This document shows, in pieces, positions 34,019 through 43,678 of a stretch of DNA of 64,000 bases. This DNA comes from JAXGPP01 sp040766885. GTDB taxonomy: Bacteria; Planctomycetota; Planctomycetia; Pirellulales; Thermoguttaceae. Under the pieces are notes generated by a model. It was given only the letters and a program-made list of their open reading frames with translations. It made no database searches and had not been told where the DNA came from. Location of the stretch: NCBI GenBank assembly GCA_040766885.1, contig JAXGPP010000009.1, positions 186,001 to 250,000 of the forward strand, in the 5' to 3' direction. The first letter of the stretch is position 1. The number at the start of each line of letters is the position of its first letter. Position numbers and translations under genes: made by a program.

Positions 34019-34776
34019 AGCCGGTTCCGGATGTGCTCGGGCGGCACAGCGGCGGGCGTGTCACAGCCATCGCCGTCGGCCCCCATGCAAAGATCGTGTC
34101 CGTCGCGCGGTCCTCGACTGGAACCCTCCACAGCGAAGATCTCAACAACAAATCGGGCGACCGGCTCCGAAGGCCGATCGGGGCCGAGCGCCGCCAGACG
34201 CTCGGAAAGATCCTCCCCGCGACGAAGCGTGACTTCCAAGTGGGGCGGGCAGGTAGCGTCCCTCTCCGTTTCGCTGGCCACGGCGGTGATCTTGGCCTCC
34301 AACACGGCGACGACGCGATCGATCCGGTCCACGACCTCGAACCCTGTCTGGCCGACAACCAGCGGATTGTCGCGACCCGAAATCATACTCCGCACATCAT
34401 CCTTGTAAATGACCATCGGCTTGCCGAGCATCCAAGCCATGGTGGCCTCGGCGACTGCCCCCTCATCGGGAATCCGTCCATTGCAGTTGAACACCAGCGA
34501 GCCGCAGCCAAGGATCACCTGGTAAGTATCCATGGCGAATATCGCCTGATGCAGCAAGCGGCCTGCGTCCTGGGGCTTCCATCCCCATCGGACCAGCACC
34601 GGCAGCACGTTGGCAAACTCCATCCCGTCGGCGTGAGGCAGGAATGTCTCGAAGCCGTGCGCCTGAAGGATGGCTGCCAAGCGGCACATCTCCCCGCGTT
34701 CGGCCTGATTGAACAGCGGCCCTGCACAGTACACGCGGCGGAGATTCTTCAGGGGCTGGATGACTCGCATCGGCAT
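34015..34776 (-). CDS. nucleoside 2-deoxyribosyltransferase family protein
   Basis: A 253-residue protein. RVYCAGPLFNQAERGEM is the family's N-terminal substrate loop, and DEGAVAEATMAWMLGKPMV holds the expected catalytic Glu. The family moves or removes the base of deoxynucleosides or nucleotides. The ~75 C-terminal residues are extra to the fold and are not recognised. AAGGAG stands 10 bp before the ATG at 34776. The overlap with the HD phosphohydrolase suggests a joint role in clearing unwanted or excess deoxynucleotides. Confidence 0.82.
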   Translation of the reverse strand: MPMRVIQPLKNLRRVYCAGPLFNQAERGEMCRLAAILQAHGFETFLPHADGMEFANVLPVLVRWGWKPQDAGRLLHQAIFAMDTYQVILGCGSLVFNCNGRIPDEGAVAEATMAWMLGKPMVIYKDDVRSMISGRDNPLVVGQTGFEVVDRIDRVVAVLEAKITAVASETERDATCPPHLEVTLRRGEDLSERLAALGPDRPSEPVARFVVEIFAVEGSSRGPRDGHDLCMGADGDGCDTPAAVPPEHIRNRL

Positions 34777-34936
34777 TGGCGACTCGCTCCTTCGACAAGC
34801 GACGCGACCGGATGCCGCCCCGCCCCTCTAGCAATGATAGCTGACTGACATGGATAGACTACCGGGTGCGGCGGATACGGGCAAGCCCGGTAAAAGGCGT
34901 TTAGAACGCTGCCGACGGCAGGTCGTGAGCTATCTC

Positions 34937-35647
34937 TCAGAAGGTGACCGTCTCCTGTCGGGGGACATCCCATACCCACGCCAGGCCAGCCACTCGCGCG
35001 ATCACCACGGTAGCCATCAGATAGAAGCAGTAGTGAAAGAAGCCGCTGCCGAAATCGAGATCCAAGGCGGCCAAGGCGGCAAGCGCACCGATCACGAAGA
35101 ACGGTGGAGCCACGAGCAGCCAGACCCACAATCCTTCCGAATCGGCGACCAACTGCCGGGCAAAGAACACCCACAATGCCCACAGAACGAAGTAAGCCCC
35201 CGCGCAAATGCTGGCGCGGATGTACAGCGCCTTTCCGCGGTATGGCTCGAGGTCGTCGCCATGCTGCAGGACGGCGTAGCCGGCAACGACGATCGGGGGC
35301 GAGATCAAGAGCAAGCCGAGCGACGACAGGAGCGTGCTGCCGGAAAAGAGATCGCGCCGGTTTCCCAGGTAAGCCACAACGATTATGGCCAGGACCACAG
35401 CGGCGACAGCGGCCGCCGCCTTGACGCTGAACCGAGTCTCGCTCCTGGCAATCGGCTTGAGAACGAGCTGCCCGGTCGCTCCACGACTGCCACCGAACTC
35501 CTCGGGGCCGTGGATCTTTACTTCTTCCCCCTTGGCCGGCACACGGATGGTGCCTTTGCAGTTCGGGCATGCGCCGCTCTTGCCGGCGAATTGATCGCTG
35601 ACCGAGAACCGCTTCCGACAGCCGGGGCATACAACGAGTATCGCCAT
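34937..35647 (-). CDS. zinc-ribbon membrane protein
   Basis: A 236-residue protein beginning with a zinc ribbon (VVCPGCRKRFSVSDQFAGK, then CPNCKG). It continues with a linker and about four transmembrane segments from residue ~75 (AAAAVAAVVLAIIVVAYLG, LLSSLGLLLISPPIVVAGY, and two more). It has the same plan as the protein at 31710-32531. The role is unknown. Confidence 0.7.
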   Translation of the reverse strand: MAILVVCPGCRKRFSVSDQFAGKSGACPNCKGTIRVPAKGEEVKIHGPEEFGGSRGATGQLVLKPIARSETRFSVKAAAAVAAVVLAIIVVAYLGNRRDLFSGSTLLSSLGLLLISPPIVVAGYAVLQHGDDLEPYRGKALYIRASICAGAYFVLWALWVFFARQLVADSEGLWVWLLVAPPFFVIGALAALAALDLDFGSGFFHYCFYLMATVVIARVAGLAWVWDVPRQETVTF

Positions 35648-35726
35648 GCAGCCTATAGTTACCTGGGAGAAGGGAACCTGTCAAGCAAGTGGGGAGAGGG
35701 CCGGCCCGGCCCGCGGGGTGGAGCCG

Positions 35727-36230
35727 TCAGATCGAGTCTTCCGCTTCTTCGGTCAGATCGCCCTCGGTGATCATCGCGAAGCCTTTGCTGGCCAGCGTCT
35801 CCAGCCCCATCTCGATGTTGTCGACCATCAGCGCCACCGCCGCTCGGCCGCGAGGGCGAACCAGCAGTGGATAGGCCTGCACGATGTTCACCTCGGCCTG
35901 GAGCAGCGCCATGCAGAGTTGCAGGAGCGGCTGCGGGCCTTCGGGTAGCTCTACGCCGATCAGGTCACTTTCGACGATCGCCAGCCCGGCGCGCTCCAGA
36001 ATCTCGCGCCCTTCTTCCGGATGGCTGAGCAGCAGCCGCACGAAGGCGCACTCGGTGGCATCGGCGATCGAAAGGGCAACGATGCGAACCCTACTCCCCT
36101 CGAACCGGCGCACCACTTCCAAGAGCTGACCGACACGATTCTCCAGAAAAACGGTGAATTGCCGGATCGACGGGTAATTCCGTCCGCGCATCGTGGATAC
36201 GTCGGTCCCGCCGTTGTCGTCAATGCTCAT
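35727..36230 (-). CDS. double ACT-domain protein
   Basis: A 167-residue protein made of two ACT domains (about 25-95 and 98-160), the first starting QFTVFLENRVGQLLEVVRRF. ACT domains bind amino acids and regulate metabolism. Small stand-alone double-ACT proteins of this kind are often annotated as acetolactate-synthase regulatory-subunit-like, but no synthase gene is nearby. A second in-frame ATG exists at 36191. Confidence 0.8.
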   Translation of the reverse strand: MSIDDNGGTDVSTMRGRNYPSIRQFTVFLENRVGQLLEVVRRFEGSRVRIVALSIADATECAFVRLLLSHPEEGREILERAGLAIVESDLIGVELPEGPQPLLQLCMALLQAEVNIVQAYPLLVRPRGRAAVALMVDNIEMGLETLASKGFAMITEGDLTEEAEDSI

Positions 36231-36460
36231 AGAGTGCCCATGATCTTGCCAATATCGTCGATCTCTCCGCCCGTCGCCCCCTAACGATAAGGGGTATCGG
36301 CAGTTTCGTCAATCGTTCCGGCCCGCCGCCGACGTTCTCCGCCCCCCCGCGGCAAGGGCCCGCCGGGTAACAGCCCACCCTGACAGCCCGTTTGACCGCC
36401 CGTCAAGTGGGAGCTATGCATTGATGTCCAACCAGAACAGACCCGATTGGGGCTGCAATC

Positions 36461-37354
36461 ATGCCTAGCGCTGTTGATGTGTCCTGGAGTACAGGCGGAG
36501 AGCTGCAACGGCCTCCGAGCCTGGATTCGGTCGTGCGCCGCATCCACAGCATCTCGACGCTCCCCCAGGTCGCCCTGCGCGTGATGGAAATCGCGCAGGA
36601 CCCGCGCTCCAGCGTGCAAGATCTCAAGCAGGTGATGGAGGCCGACCCGGCGCTCTCGGCGCGCGTGCTTAAGTGCGTCAACTCCTCGGCTTACGCCCTG
36701 CGCAGCAAGATCACCAACCTCCAGCACGCCATCGCGTACCTGGGCGTGAAGCAGATCCGCAATGTCGCGATGACGGCCGCCGTGAGCGATCTGTTCAAGA
36801 AGAGTGGGGCGATCGGCACCTATAGCCGCGTCGCGTTGTGGAAGCACCTGGTGGCGGTCGGGATTTGCGCTCGGCTGATCGGAATGCGGCGGAGGCTCAA
36901 CAACTTCGAGGACATGTTCCTGGCCGGTCTTCTGCACGACATCGGGATCATCCTTGAGGACGAGTATCTTAACGCGCACTTCTTGGCGACGATTGCGGCC
37001 CTTCCGGGTGCGGCGAGCCTGACCGGGGCGGAGCGGCAGCAACTGGGCTTCGACCACACGGCGATTGGCGAGGCTGTCGGCCGGAGCTGGCGTTTTCCCG
37101 ACAGCAGCGTCGCCGCACTCCGCCACCACCACGCCTCGGGCAATGCTCCTGAGGAGTATCGCGAAGTGGTGCAATGCGTGGAAATGGCCAACGTCATCTG
37201 CACGCTCAAAGGGATGTCGTCGGTGGGCGTGAATCTTGTGGCATTTTCCAAGCCAGTGATCGAAGCGCTGTCGCTGACCAAAGAGGACATCATCGTATTG
37301 GCCCAGGATCTCGATCACGAGATCGAGCGTAATCAGAATCTGCTAACCATGTAG
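36461..37354 (+). CDS. HDOD domain signalling protein
   Basis: A 297-residue protein with the HDOD fold (residues ~25-235): LPQVALRVMEIAQDPRSS, LSARVLKCVNSSAYAL and GLLHDIGIILEDEY. HDOD proteins are HD-related regulators found with two-component and c-di-GMP systems, usually without proven enzyme activity. Here an HD pair (LLHDIG) is preserved. It opens a tight operon: the hybrid kinase starts 10 bp after its stop. Confidence 0.88.
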   Translation: MPSAVDVSWSTGGELQRPPSLDSVVRRIHSISTLPQVALRVMEIAQDPRSSVQDLKQVMEADPALSARVLKCVNSSAYALRSKITNLQHAIAYLGVKQIRNVAMTAAVSDLFKKSGAIGTYSRVALWKHLVAVGICARLIGMRRRLNNFEDMFLAGLLHDIGIILEDEYLNAHFLATIAALPGAASLTGAERQQLGFDHTAIGEAVGRSWRFPDSSVAALRHHHASGNAPEEYREVVQCVEMANVICTLKGMSSVGVNLVAFSKPVIEALSLTKEDIIVLAQDLDHEIERNQNLLTM

Positions 37355-37364
37355 GGCAGCAACG

Positions 37365-39503
37365 GTGGATTCACTGATTCAGTCAATCGAAAGCTGGTTC
37401 AGCGACGGGGCGATCCCGCAGGATCCGACGGGTAGCCTCGAACGTCTGGCTAACCTGCTGGCTGCACTGGAGCCGCTGCATCTGCAATTGGCCGACGGCG
37501 GGGGAGTATTGCGGGCCACGCTGGACTGCTATCCACCCGACTCGCTGGAAGCCGTTCACGCGCTGACCAGGAAGGCTCGCGATGAGGTCGCCGAGAAATC
37601 GCATTGCCGGTTTGCCTGGGAAACGAACCGGCATGGATGCCTGGCCTTCGGCATCCGCGTCGGACCCGATGGAATGCTGGCGGGCTGCGTGCGGCGGGCA
37701 GACCTCGAGCCGCAACTCGTGACACTGCTCCCGAGCCTGGCGGTGGCCGGCGATCTGGCGTGGCAGGCGGTGCAATTGGGCGAGCAGGCCCGTCGGCTGG
37801 AAGTTGCGGCGCGGCAACATTCGGCGGAAGAAGACACACTGAAGGCGGCCCACACGCGGGCCATCGCACGGGCGATCGAGGAACAGGAAAAGCGGATTCG
37901 CGAGGAGCAAGAGCGGCTGGCCATGCAGAAGGCGTGCGAAGCCACCGAAGCGGCCAACCGGGCCAAGAGCGAGTTCCTGGCGAACATGAGCCACGAAATC
38001 CGCACGCCGCTGAATGCGATCCTCGGCTTCACCGAACTCCTCCTGCGCAACGCCGATCGCGATGAAGACGAACGCCGTGACTTCCTCGAAACAATCCACT
38101 CCAGCGGGCGTCATCTGCTGGAACTGATCAACGATATCCTCGACCTGTCCAAAATCGAAGCGGGGCGGATGAGTGTAGAGTGTATTCCCTGTTCGCCGCT
38201 GGCGATCCTCGACGGGGTCGTGTCGTTGCTGCGGGTGCGAGCCGAAGAGAAGGGCCTCGCCTTGCGATGCGAGTGGCCCGATGGCCTGCCCGAAACCATC
38301 CACACCGATCCGGTGCGTCTCAAACAGCTCCTGATGAACCTGATGTCGAACGCCGTCAAGTTCACCTCGGCCGGAGAGGTCCGCATCATCGTGCGCCGCC
38401 GCGATGAAGGATTAAGGACGCTTCTGGCATTCGAGGTCAGCGACACCGGGATCGGCATTCCGCCCGACAAGCTCGATGCGATCTTCGAGGCGTTCGTCCA
38501 GGCCGACAACTCGGTAACACGCCAATTCGGCGGAACCGGGCTGGGATTGGCCATTAGCCGCCGCATCGCGACCGCGCTGGGCGGCACACTGACAGTCGCG
38601 AGCGCCGTCGGCAAAGGGAGCACGTTCACGGCAACAATCGATCCAGGTTCGCTGCAGGGCGTTCCGCTCCTCCATGACGTCCCTAACCGCCTGCACCCGC
38701 ATTCGGCAAAGATGGAAGGCATCGCGATTCAACTGCCCTCTGCCCGTGTCTTGCTGGTCGACGACGGAATCACCAATCGCAAGCTGATCGATCTCGTGCT
38801 GCGGCGTGCCGGCGCCGAGGTCGTCCCCGCGGAAAATGGCCAGGTGGCCGTGGAACTCGCGCTAGAGAACCGCTTTGACATCATCCTAATGGACATGCAG
38901 ATGCCGGTCATGGATGGCTATACGGCAACGCGGAAGCTGCGCGACGCCGGTCTGCAGGTCCCGATCCTGGCTTTGACCGCCAGCGCCATGCAGGGAGACG
39001 AAGAGAAGTGCCTGGCGGCGGGATGTTCGGGCTACCTGGCGAAGCCGATCGACCAGGACCTGCTGCTCCGCCGCGTGCAGGAAACTCTGGCGACAGCCGG
39101 AGGAGGAGCCGGCGCACCAATTGACCGTCCGGCGACAGCGTCGGAAGCCCCGGAGCGGCCCGCCGCACCGCTGATCTCGGATCTGCCGATTGACGACCCC
39201 GAGTTCCAGGAGATCGTCCGGGAGTTCGCCGTCTCGCTGCGCGAACACGTGGCAGAGATACACGGCTTACTAAATCACAGTTCGTGGGACGACCTGGCCC
39301 GCTTGGCGCATCGGCTCAAAGGTGCAGGCGGTACCGCCGGATTCCCCGAGTTGACGGGGCCGTGCGGCACCCTGGAAAAGGCGGCACGAGAGCACCAAGA
39401 AGATGCGGCGCGGAGCGTATTGGCTGAAATTGCCGGCCTTTCCGATCGCATCGCGTTGGGCCTGACGCAGGACTTGGCTTGCAGCGGCCTCCATGATCGG
39501 TAA
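37365..39503 (+). CDS. hybrid histidine kinase with receiver and HPt domains
   Basis: A 712-residue protein, GTG start. It has a non-membrane N-terminal region of ~150 residues, then a coiled coil (~150-200). HisKA follows with His210 in SHEIRTPLN, then HATPase (~320-430, N and G boxes LMNLMSNAVKF and DTGIGIP), a receiver with Asp510 in ILMDMQMPVMDG, and an HPt domain with His649 in AHRLKGAGG. It can therefore run a full His-Asp-His relay towards the next gene's receiver. There is no transmembrane helix, so the signal is probably cytoplasmic or passed on by the HDOD partner upstream. Confidence 0.92.
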   Translation: MDSLIQSIESWFSDGAIPQDPTGSLERLANLLAALEPLHLQLADGGGVLRATLDCYPPDSLEAVHALTRKARDEVAEKSHCRFAWETNRHGCLAFGIRVGPDGMLAGCVRRADLEPQLVTLLPSLAVAGDLAWQAVQLGEQARRLEVAARQHSAEEDTLKAAHTRAIARAIEEQEKRIREEQERLAMQKACEATEAANRAKSEFLANMSHEIRTPLNAILGFTELLLRNADRDEDERRDFLETIHSSGRHLLELINDILDLSKIEAGRMSVECIPCSPLAILDGVVSLLRVRAEEKGLALRCEWPDGLPETIHTDPVRLKQLLMNLMSNAVKFTSAGEVRIIVRRRDEGLRTLLAFEVSDTGIGIPPDKLDAIFEAFVQADNSVTRQFGGTGLGLAISRRIATALGGTLTVASAVGKGSTFTATIDPGSLQGVPLLHDVPNRLHPHSAKMEGIAIQLPSARVLLVDDGITNRKLIDLVLRRAGAEVVPAENGQVAVELALENRFDIILMDMQMPVMDGYTATRKLRDAGLQVPILALTASAMQGDEEKCLAAGCSGYLAKPIDQDLLLRRVQETLATAGGGAGAPIDRPATASEAPERPAAPLISDLPIDDPEFQEIVREFAVSLREHVAEIHGLLNHSSWDDLARLAHRLKGAGGTAGFPELTGPCGTLEKAAREHQEDAARSVLAEIAGLSDRIALGLTQDLACSGLHDR

Positions 39504-39516
39504 TTCCTGAGGAGAC

Positions 39517-40815
39517 ATGCCCGACATGACAATACAAGTCGAACCGGCATCCACCACCCACGACCCCACCTCTGTGGTCCAGCGTCTGCAAGCGGTGCTC
39601 GGCTCGCCCGGTCCATCGCTCGAAGGCGATTTCGTGGGCTGTACTCCGGGCAATGCGGCGTCGAGCGCGAGGATCGCGATCATCGACGATGAGCCCATCA
39701 ACATCAAGGTGGTGCGCCGGCACCTGGCGCTGGATGGGTTTCAGAACTTCTCCACCACCTCGGATCCGACCGAGGCGATCGGCCTGATCGAGTCCACACA
39801 ACCCGATGTCGTGCTGCTCGACATCATGATGCCGCACGTCAGCGGCCTCGATATCCTGCGCCAACTGCGGGCCGACGACCGTTACATCGACCTGCCGGTC
39901 ATCATCCTCACCGCTGCAACCGACCGCGATACTCGGCTGGCGGCCCTCGAGGCCGGCGCGACGGAATTCCTGGGCAAGCCGGTCGATGCGGTCGAACTGA
40001 AAACCCGCCTGACAAACGTGCTGCGGATCAAGGCACACCAGGACCAGATCAAACGCCATGCCTGCGAACTGGAACTGGAAGTCGCCATCCGGACCACCCA
40101 GCTCATGCAGGCTCACTTGGAAGTGGTCGAGTGCCTGGCCAAGGCGGGTGAGTATCGCGACACGGAAACCGGCAATCACGTGCTCCGCGTAGGTATCATC
40201 GCCGAGATCATTGCCCGCCAAATGGGTCTGGACAGCGTGCTCGTGGAGCGAATCCGGCTGGCCGCCCCCTTGCACGACATCGGCAAACTCGGCATTCCCG
40301 ATGAAATCCTCCACAAACCGGGAAAGCTCGACGAGGCGGAAATGTCGATCATGCGCCGCCACTCCGAGTTTGGCCGACAGATGTGCATCACCCCGCCCGA
40401 AGAGACCACCACGTTCGTCTCGCACGCCATTGCCGGGGCCGAGATCGTCTCGCGGGCGAGCTCACCGGTACTGCATCTTGCCGGAAGTATCGCCTATACC
40501 CATCACGAGAAATGGGATGGCACGGGCTATCCAGAAGGACTCTCCGGCGAGTCGATCCCCATCGAGGGACGGATCACGGCGATCGCCGACGTGTTCGACG
40601 CCCTGTGCAGCAGACGGCCCTACAAACCGGCAATGCCGGTTGAAGAGGCCTTGAGCATCCTGCAGGAAAAGCGGGGAACGCACTTCGATCCCGCGGTAGT
40701 CGACGCCTTTTTCACTTGTCTCGACCAGATTCTGGCGGCCCGGCGCGAGTTCGCCGACGGCCAGGAGCCGGCACCGCTGACAGACGATCTGACCGTGGGT
40801 CCGCGTCTCACGTGA
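39517..40815 (+). CDS. response regulator with HD-GYP domain
   Basis: A 432-residue protein. The receiver domain (~48-165) has Asp102 in VVLLDIMMPHVSG. The HD-GYP domain (~200-390) shows LHDIGKLGIPDEI, HHEKWDGTGYPEG and IADVFDALCSRRPY, a complete active-site set, so it should hydrolyse cyclic di-GMP when phosphorylated. AGGAG precedes the ATG. It follows the hybrid kinase by 13 bp and is its probable output. Confidence 0.93.
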   Translation: MPDMTIQVEPASTTHDPTSVVQRLQAVLGSPGPSLEGDFVGCTPGNAASSARIAIIDDEPINIKVVRRHLALDGFQNFSTTSDPTEAIGLIESTQPDVVLLDIMMPHVSGLDILRQLRADDRYIDLPVIILTAATDRDTRLAALEAGATEFLGKPVDAVELKTRLTNVLRIKAHQDQIKRHACELELEVAIRTTQLMQAHLEVVECLAKAGEYRDTETGNHVLRVGIIAEIIARQMGLDSVLVERIRLAAPLHDIGKLGIPDEILHKPGKLDEAEMSIMRRHSEFGRQMCITPPEETTTFVSHAIAGAEIVSRASSPVLHLAGSIAYTHHEKWDGTGYPEGLSGESIPIEGRITAIADVFDALCSRRPYKPAMPVEEALSILQEKRGTHFDPAVVDAFFTCLDQILAARREFADGQEPAPLTDDLTVGPRLT

Positions 40816-40981
40816 CCCGCCTGCCCTTGCGCCAACATTGCGCTTTTTACCGGTCGCACCGCGCCGACCGCCGGCAAACGGCGTGATTGAACCTCGTTTC
40901 GCTTGCCTCTCATGAACCGCCGGGTATGGTTGCCAGAGGCTTCGCAACAGACCATATCGCCCGTGCGCAGGAGGCATGAGA

Positions 40982-41257
40982 ATGAGGAAGTGGAGGTTCT
41001 TGTTGGCGGCAGGACTGCTGATGGGTGTATCCGGCTGCGAGACCATGCGCGCCATCGATCAATGGAAGTGCGACGCTCTCGGCATCTGCTGCTTCGGAGT
41101 CCAACCGAGTTATCAGCAAGGCTACCCGCAGGCGTATCCGCAGGCCTGCCCGCCGGTGGTAGGCAATCCGTGCGAACCAACCGCGGTCTGCCCACCCGCC
41201 GCATGCGACCCATGCGCGCCGAATGCGGGCTATCCGGCCTATATGCCGGTGCAATAG
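40982..41257 (+). CDS. small cysteine/proline-rich lipoprotein
   Basis: A 91-residue protein with the lipobox sequence LLMGVSGC. Its mature part is rich in Cys, Pro, Tyr and Gln (CEPTAVCPPAACDPCAPNAG), so it is probably a surface lipoprotein stabilised by disulfides. AGGAGG at 40969-40974 is correctly spaced for the ATG at 40982 and too close to the ATG at 40976. The function is unknown. Confidence 0.7.
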   Translation: MRKWRFLLAAGLLMGVSGCETMRAIDQWKCDALGICCFGVQPSYQQGYPQAYPQACPPVVGNPCEPTAVCPPAACDPCAPNAGYPAYMPVQ

Positions 41258-41274
41258 TGTCGTGGAGAGAAAAG

Positions 41275-41348
41275 TGGGCGTTACTGGGCTCGAACCAGTG
41301 ACCTCCGCCTTGTAAGGGCGGCGCTCTAACCAACTGAGCTAAACGCCC
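41275..41348 (-). tRNA. tRNA-Val (anticodon TAC)
   Basis: The minus strand folds into a complete cloverleaf: acceptor GGGCGTT/AACGCCC, D arm GCTC...GAGC, anticodon stem CCGCC/GGCGG with loop CTTACAA (anticodon TAC, reading valine codons), and T arm ACTGG/CCAGT with TTCGAGC. The CCA end is not encoded, so it must be added by the tRNA nucleotidyltransferase. Confidence 0.96.
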
Positions 41349-41645
41349 GCATGGCCGTTCATCGGCCCGGGATGCCCGGACAGATCCGGTCTCATTCCGG
41401 TCTGCCTCATCCCGACCGAAGGGCTGGAGAGGGCTCCACGAAATCGTAGCGGGAACACGGGCGGGCTGTCAATCGGCACAGCTCGCCCACTGAGCCATCA
41501 GCCGTCGGTGCCGTGGCGGAAGCTGATGGCAGCCAATCATTTAGCGACGCTGCCTGCACAGGCGTCTGCCGCGACCACATCCTCCTCCAGGCGAGAAATA
41601 GCCGACCCGCCACTGTACTTGTCAGCGGCCAATTCCTACCATTGT

Positions 41646-41716
41646 CCTGTCCACGGGGTGCCGCAAGGCTGAGAGAACACCCGTCGAACCTGATCTGGGT
41701 AATGCCAGCGTAGGAA
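41646..41716 (+). promoter_or_regulatory. TPP riboswitch (THI element)
   Basis: All conserved blocks of the thiamine-diphosphate aptamer are present in order: CGGGGTGCC (41654), GGCTGAGAG (41668), ACCCG, GAACCTGATCTGGGTAATGC (41686) and CAGCGTAGGAA (41706). It lies directly before thiC. The closing AGGAA is also the best ribosome site for thiC, so ligand binding should block translation. Confidence 0.95.
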
Positions 41717-43459
41717 GTGACAAGTCACGTGAGCCATTCTTTGATCTCCGCTTCCGAATCGCCCTCCCCCAGCGACCCGCAGGGCTCCCCTTCGGAACCA
41801 GCCTCCGAGAAGGTCTATCTGGACACCGGAGACCTCCGGATCCCGGCCCGGAAGATCGTCCTCTCCGATGGCCAGCCCCCCCTGTATGTCTACGACACAA
41901 GTGGCCCCCAGGGTTGCTCGGTGCGTGAAGGTATCCCCGGCCTCCGCCGGTCCTGGATCATCGAGCGTGGCGACGTAGAAGAGATCCAGCCGCACTACCA
42001 GGGCTCAGAACTCAACATGGTGCCCCCCGCCATGCGCCGCCCTAAAGTGCTCCGCGGCACCAGGGCGGTGAGCCAGTTGCACTACGCCCGGCAAGGCATG
42101 ATCACGCCGGAAATGAAGTTCGTCGCTCTCCGCGAGAACGTCGAGCCCGAGTTCGTGCGCCAGGAGGTGGCACGCGGCCGGGCAATTATCCCGGCCAACA
42201 TCAACCACCCGGAAAGCGAGCCGATGATTATCGGCCGCAATTTCCTCGTGAAGGTCAACGCCAACATTGGCAATTCGGCCGTGCGCTCGTCGATCGAGGA
42301 GGAGGTGGAAAAACTGCAATGGGCCTGCCGTTGGGGCGCCGACACCGTGATGGATCTCTCCACGGGGCGCGACATTCATGCCACGCGCGAATGGATCGTG
42401 CGGAACGCGCCCGTACCCATCGGCACAGTGCCGATCTACCAGGCGCTGGAAAAAGTCGGGGGCAAAGCCGACGAGTTGAACTTCGATGTGTTCCTCGAAA
42501 CGCTCATCGAGCAGGCCGAGCAGGGGGTCGACTATTTCACCATCCACGCCGGCGTGCTCTTGCGATACATCCCCCTCACCGCACGCCGCGTAACCGGAAT
42601 TGTCTCGCGCGGCGGGTCGATCATGGCAAGCTGGTGTCTCGCCCACCACCGCGAGAGCTTCCTCTATACCCATTTCCGCGAGATATGCGAAACGTTGCAG
42701 AAGTACGATGTGGCCATTTCACTCGGCGATGGGCTGCGGCCGGGCTCCATCGCCGACGCTAACGACGAAGCCCAGTTCGCGGAGCTCGACACACTTGGTG
42801 AATTGACCCAGATCGCCTGGGAGTACGATGTCCAGGTGATCATTGAAGGGCCAGGCCACATCCCGATGCACCTCATCAAGGAGAACGTTGACCGTCAGAT
42901 GGCCGTGTGCGGTGAAGCGCCGTTCTATACCCTTGGGCCGCTCACGACCGACATCGCACCCGGCTACGACCACATTACCTCCGCTATCGGCGCGGCGATG
43001 ATCGGATGGTACGGCACCGCTATGCTGTGCTACGTAACTCCCAAGGAACACCTCGGGCTGCCGAACCGGGAAGACGTCAAGGACGGGATGATCGCCTACA
43101 AGATCGCCGCCCACGCCGCCGATCTGGCCAAGGGCCATCCCGGCGCCCGGGCTTGGGACGACGCCCTGTCGCGCGCGCGCTTCGAGTTTCGCTGGGAGGA
43201 CCAGTTCAATCTTTCGCTCGACCCTGAACGGGCGCGGGCCTTCCACGACGAGACATTACCGGCCCCGGGGGCCAAGAAATCGCACTTCTGCAGTATGTGC
43301 GGCCCGCAATTCTGCAGCATGAAGATCACGCAGGAAGTCCGCGAATACGCTGCCCAGCGGGGGGTCGCGGCCGCCGAAGCGGTGGCGGCAGGAATGCAGG
43401 CCAAGGCCGACGAATTCCGCGCCGCCGGGGGCCAGATCTACCATTCCGACAAGGCGTAG
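41717..43459 (+). CDS. thiC: phosphomethylpyrimidine synthase
   Basis: A 580-residue radical-SAM enzyme that turns AIR into HMP-P, the thiamine pyrimidine. Landmarks are PANINHPESEPMIIGRNF, NANIGNSAV, EGPGHIPMHL and the C-terminal 4Fe-4S motif CSMCGPQFCSM. The start is unclear: GTG 41717 begins right after the riboswitch AGGAA, GTG 41729 would have a spacing of about 12 bp, and a TTG lies further on. Homology begins only at about residue 35, so the choice does not affect the enzyme. Confidence 0.96.
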   Translation: MTSHVSHSLISASESPSPSDPQGSPSEPASEKVYLDTGDLRIPARKIVLSDGQPPLYVYDTSGPQGCSVREGIPGLRRSWIIERGDVEEIQPHYQGSELNMVPPAMRRPKVLRGTRAVSQLHYARQGMITPEMKFVALRENVEPEFVRQEVARGRAIIPANINHPESEPMIIGRNFLVKVNANIGNSAVRSSIEEEVEKLQWACRWGADTVMDLSTGRDIHATREWIVRNAPVPIGTVPIYQALEKVGGKADELNFDVFLETLIEQAEQGVDYFTIHAGVLLRYIPLTARRVTGIVSRGGSIMASWCLAHHRESFLYTHFREICETLQKYDVAISLGDGLRPGSIADANDEAQFAELDTLGELTQIAWEYDVQVIIEGPGHIPMHLIKENVDRQMAVCGEAPFYTLGPLTTDIAPGYDHITSAIGAAMIGWYGTAMLCYVTPKEHLGLPNREDVKDGMIAYKIAAHAADLAKGHPGARAWDDALSRARFEFRWEDQFNLSLDPERARAFHDETLPAPGAKKSHFCSMCGPQFCSMKITQEVREYAAQRGVAAAEAVAAGMQAKADEFRAAGGQIYHSDKA

Positions 43460-43678
43460 GGCGACAACTGGTGCGTTCCTGCCGAACCACCCCTCTGTCG
43501 GTGCTTCGCCGCCATATCGCTCTTGCCGCCGCGCGGAGCTTCAGGTATTTCTACTCCGCCTCTCGCCCGAGGTGGGGTACTGCGCCTGAAAGATCAGACT
43601 GCGGCAACCCCTAGCTTATCCAACTTCTCTTCTGTCCAGGTTCGCCTCGGAAACGACCAAGGCGCAGCGGAGCCGGAA

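Noticed and set aside
36281..37318. A 345-codon open frame on the minus strand
   Set aside because: It is antisense to the HDOD gene, whose motifs are unmistakable.
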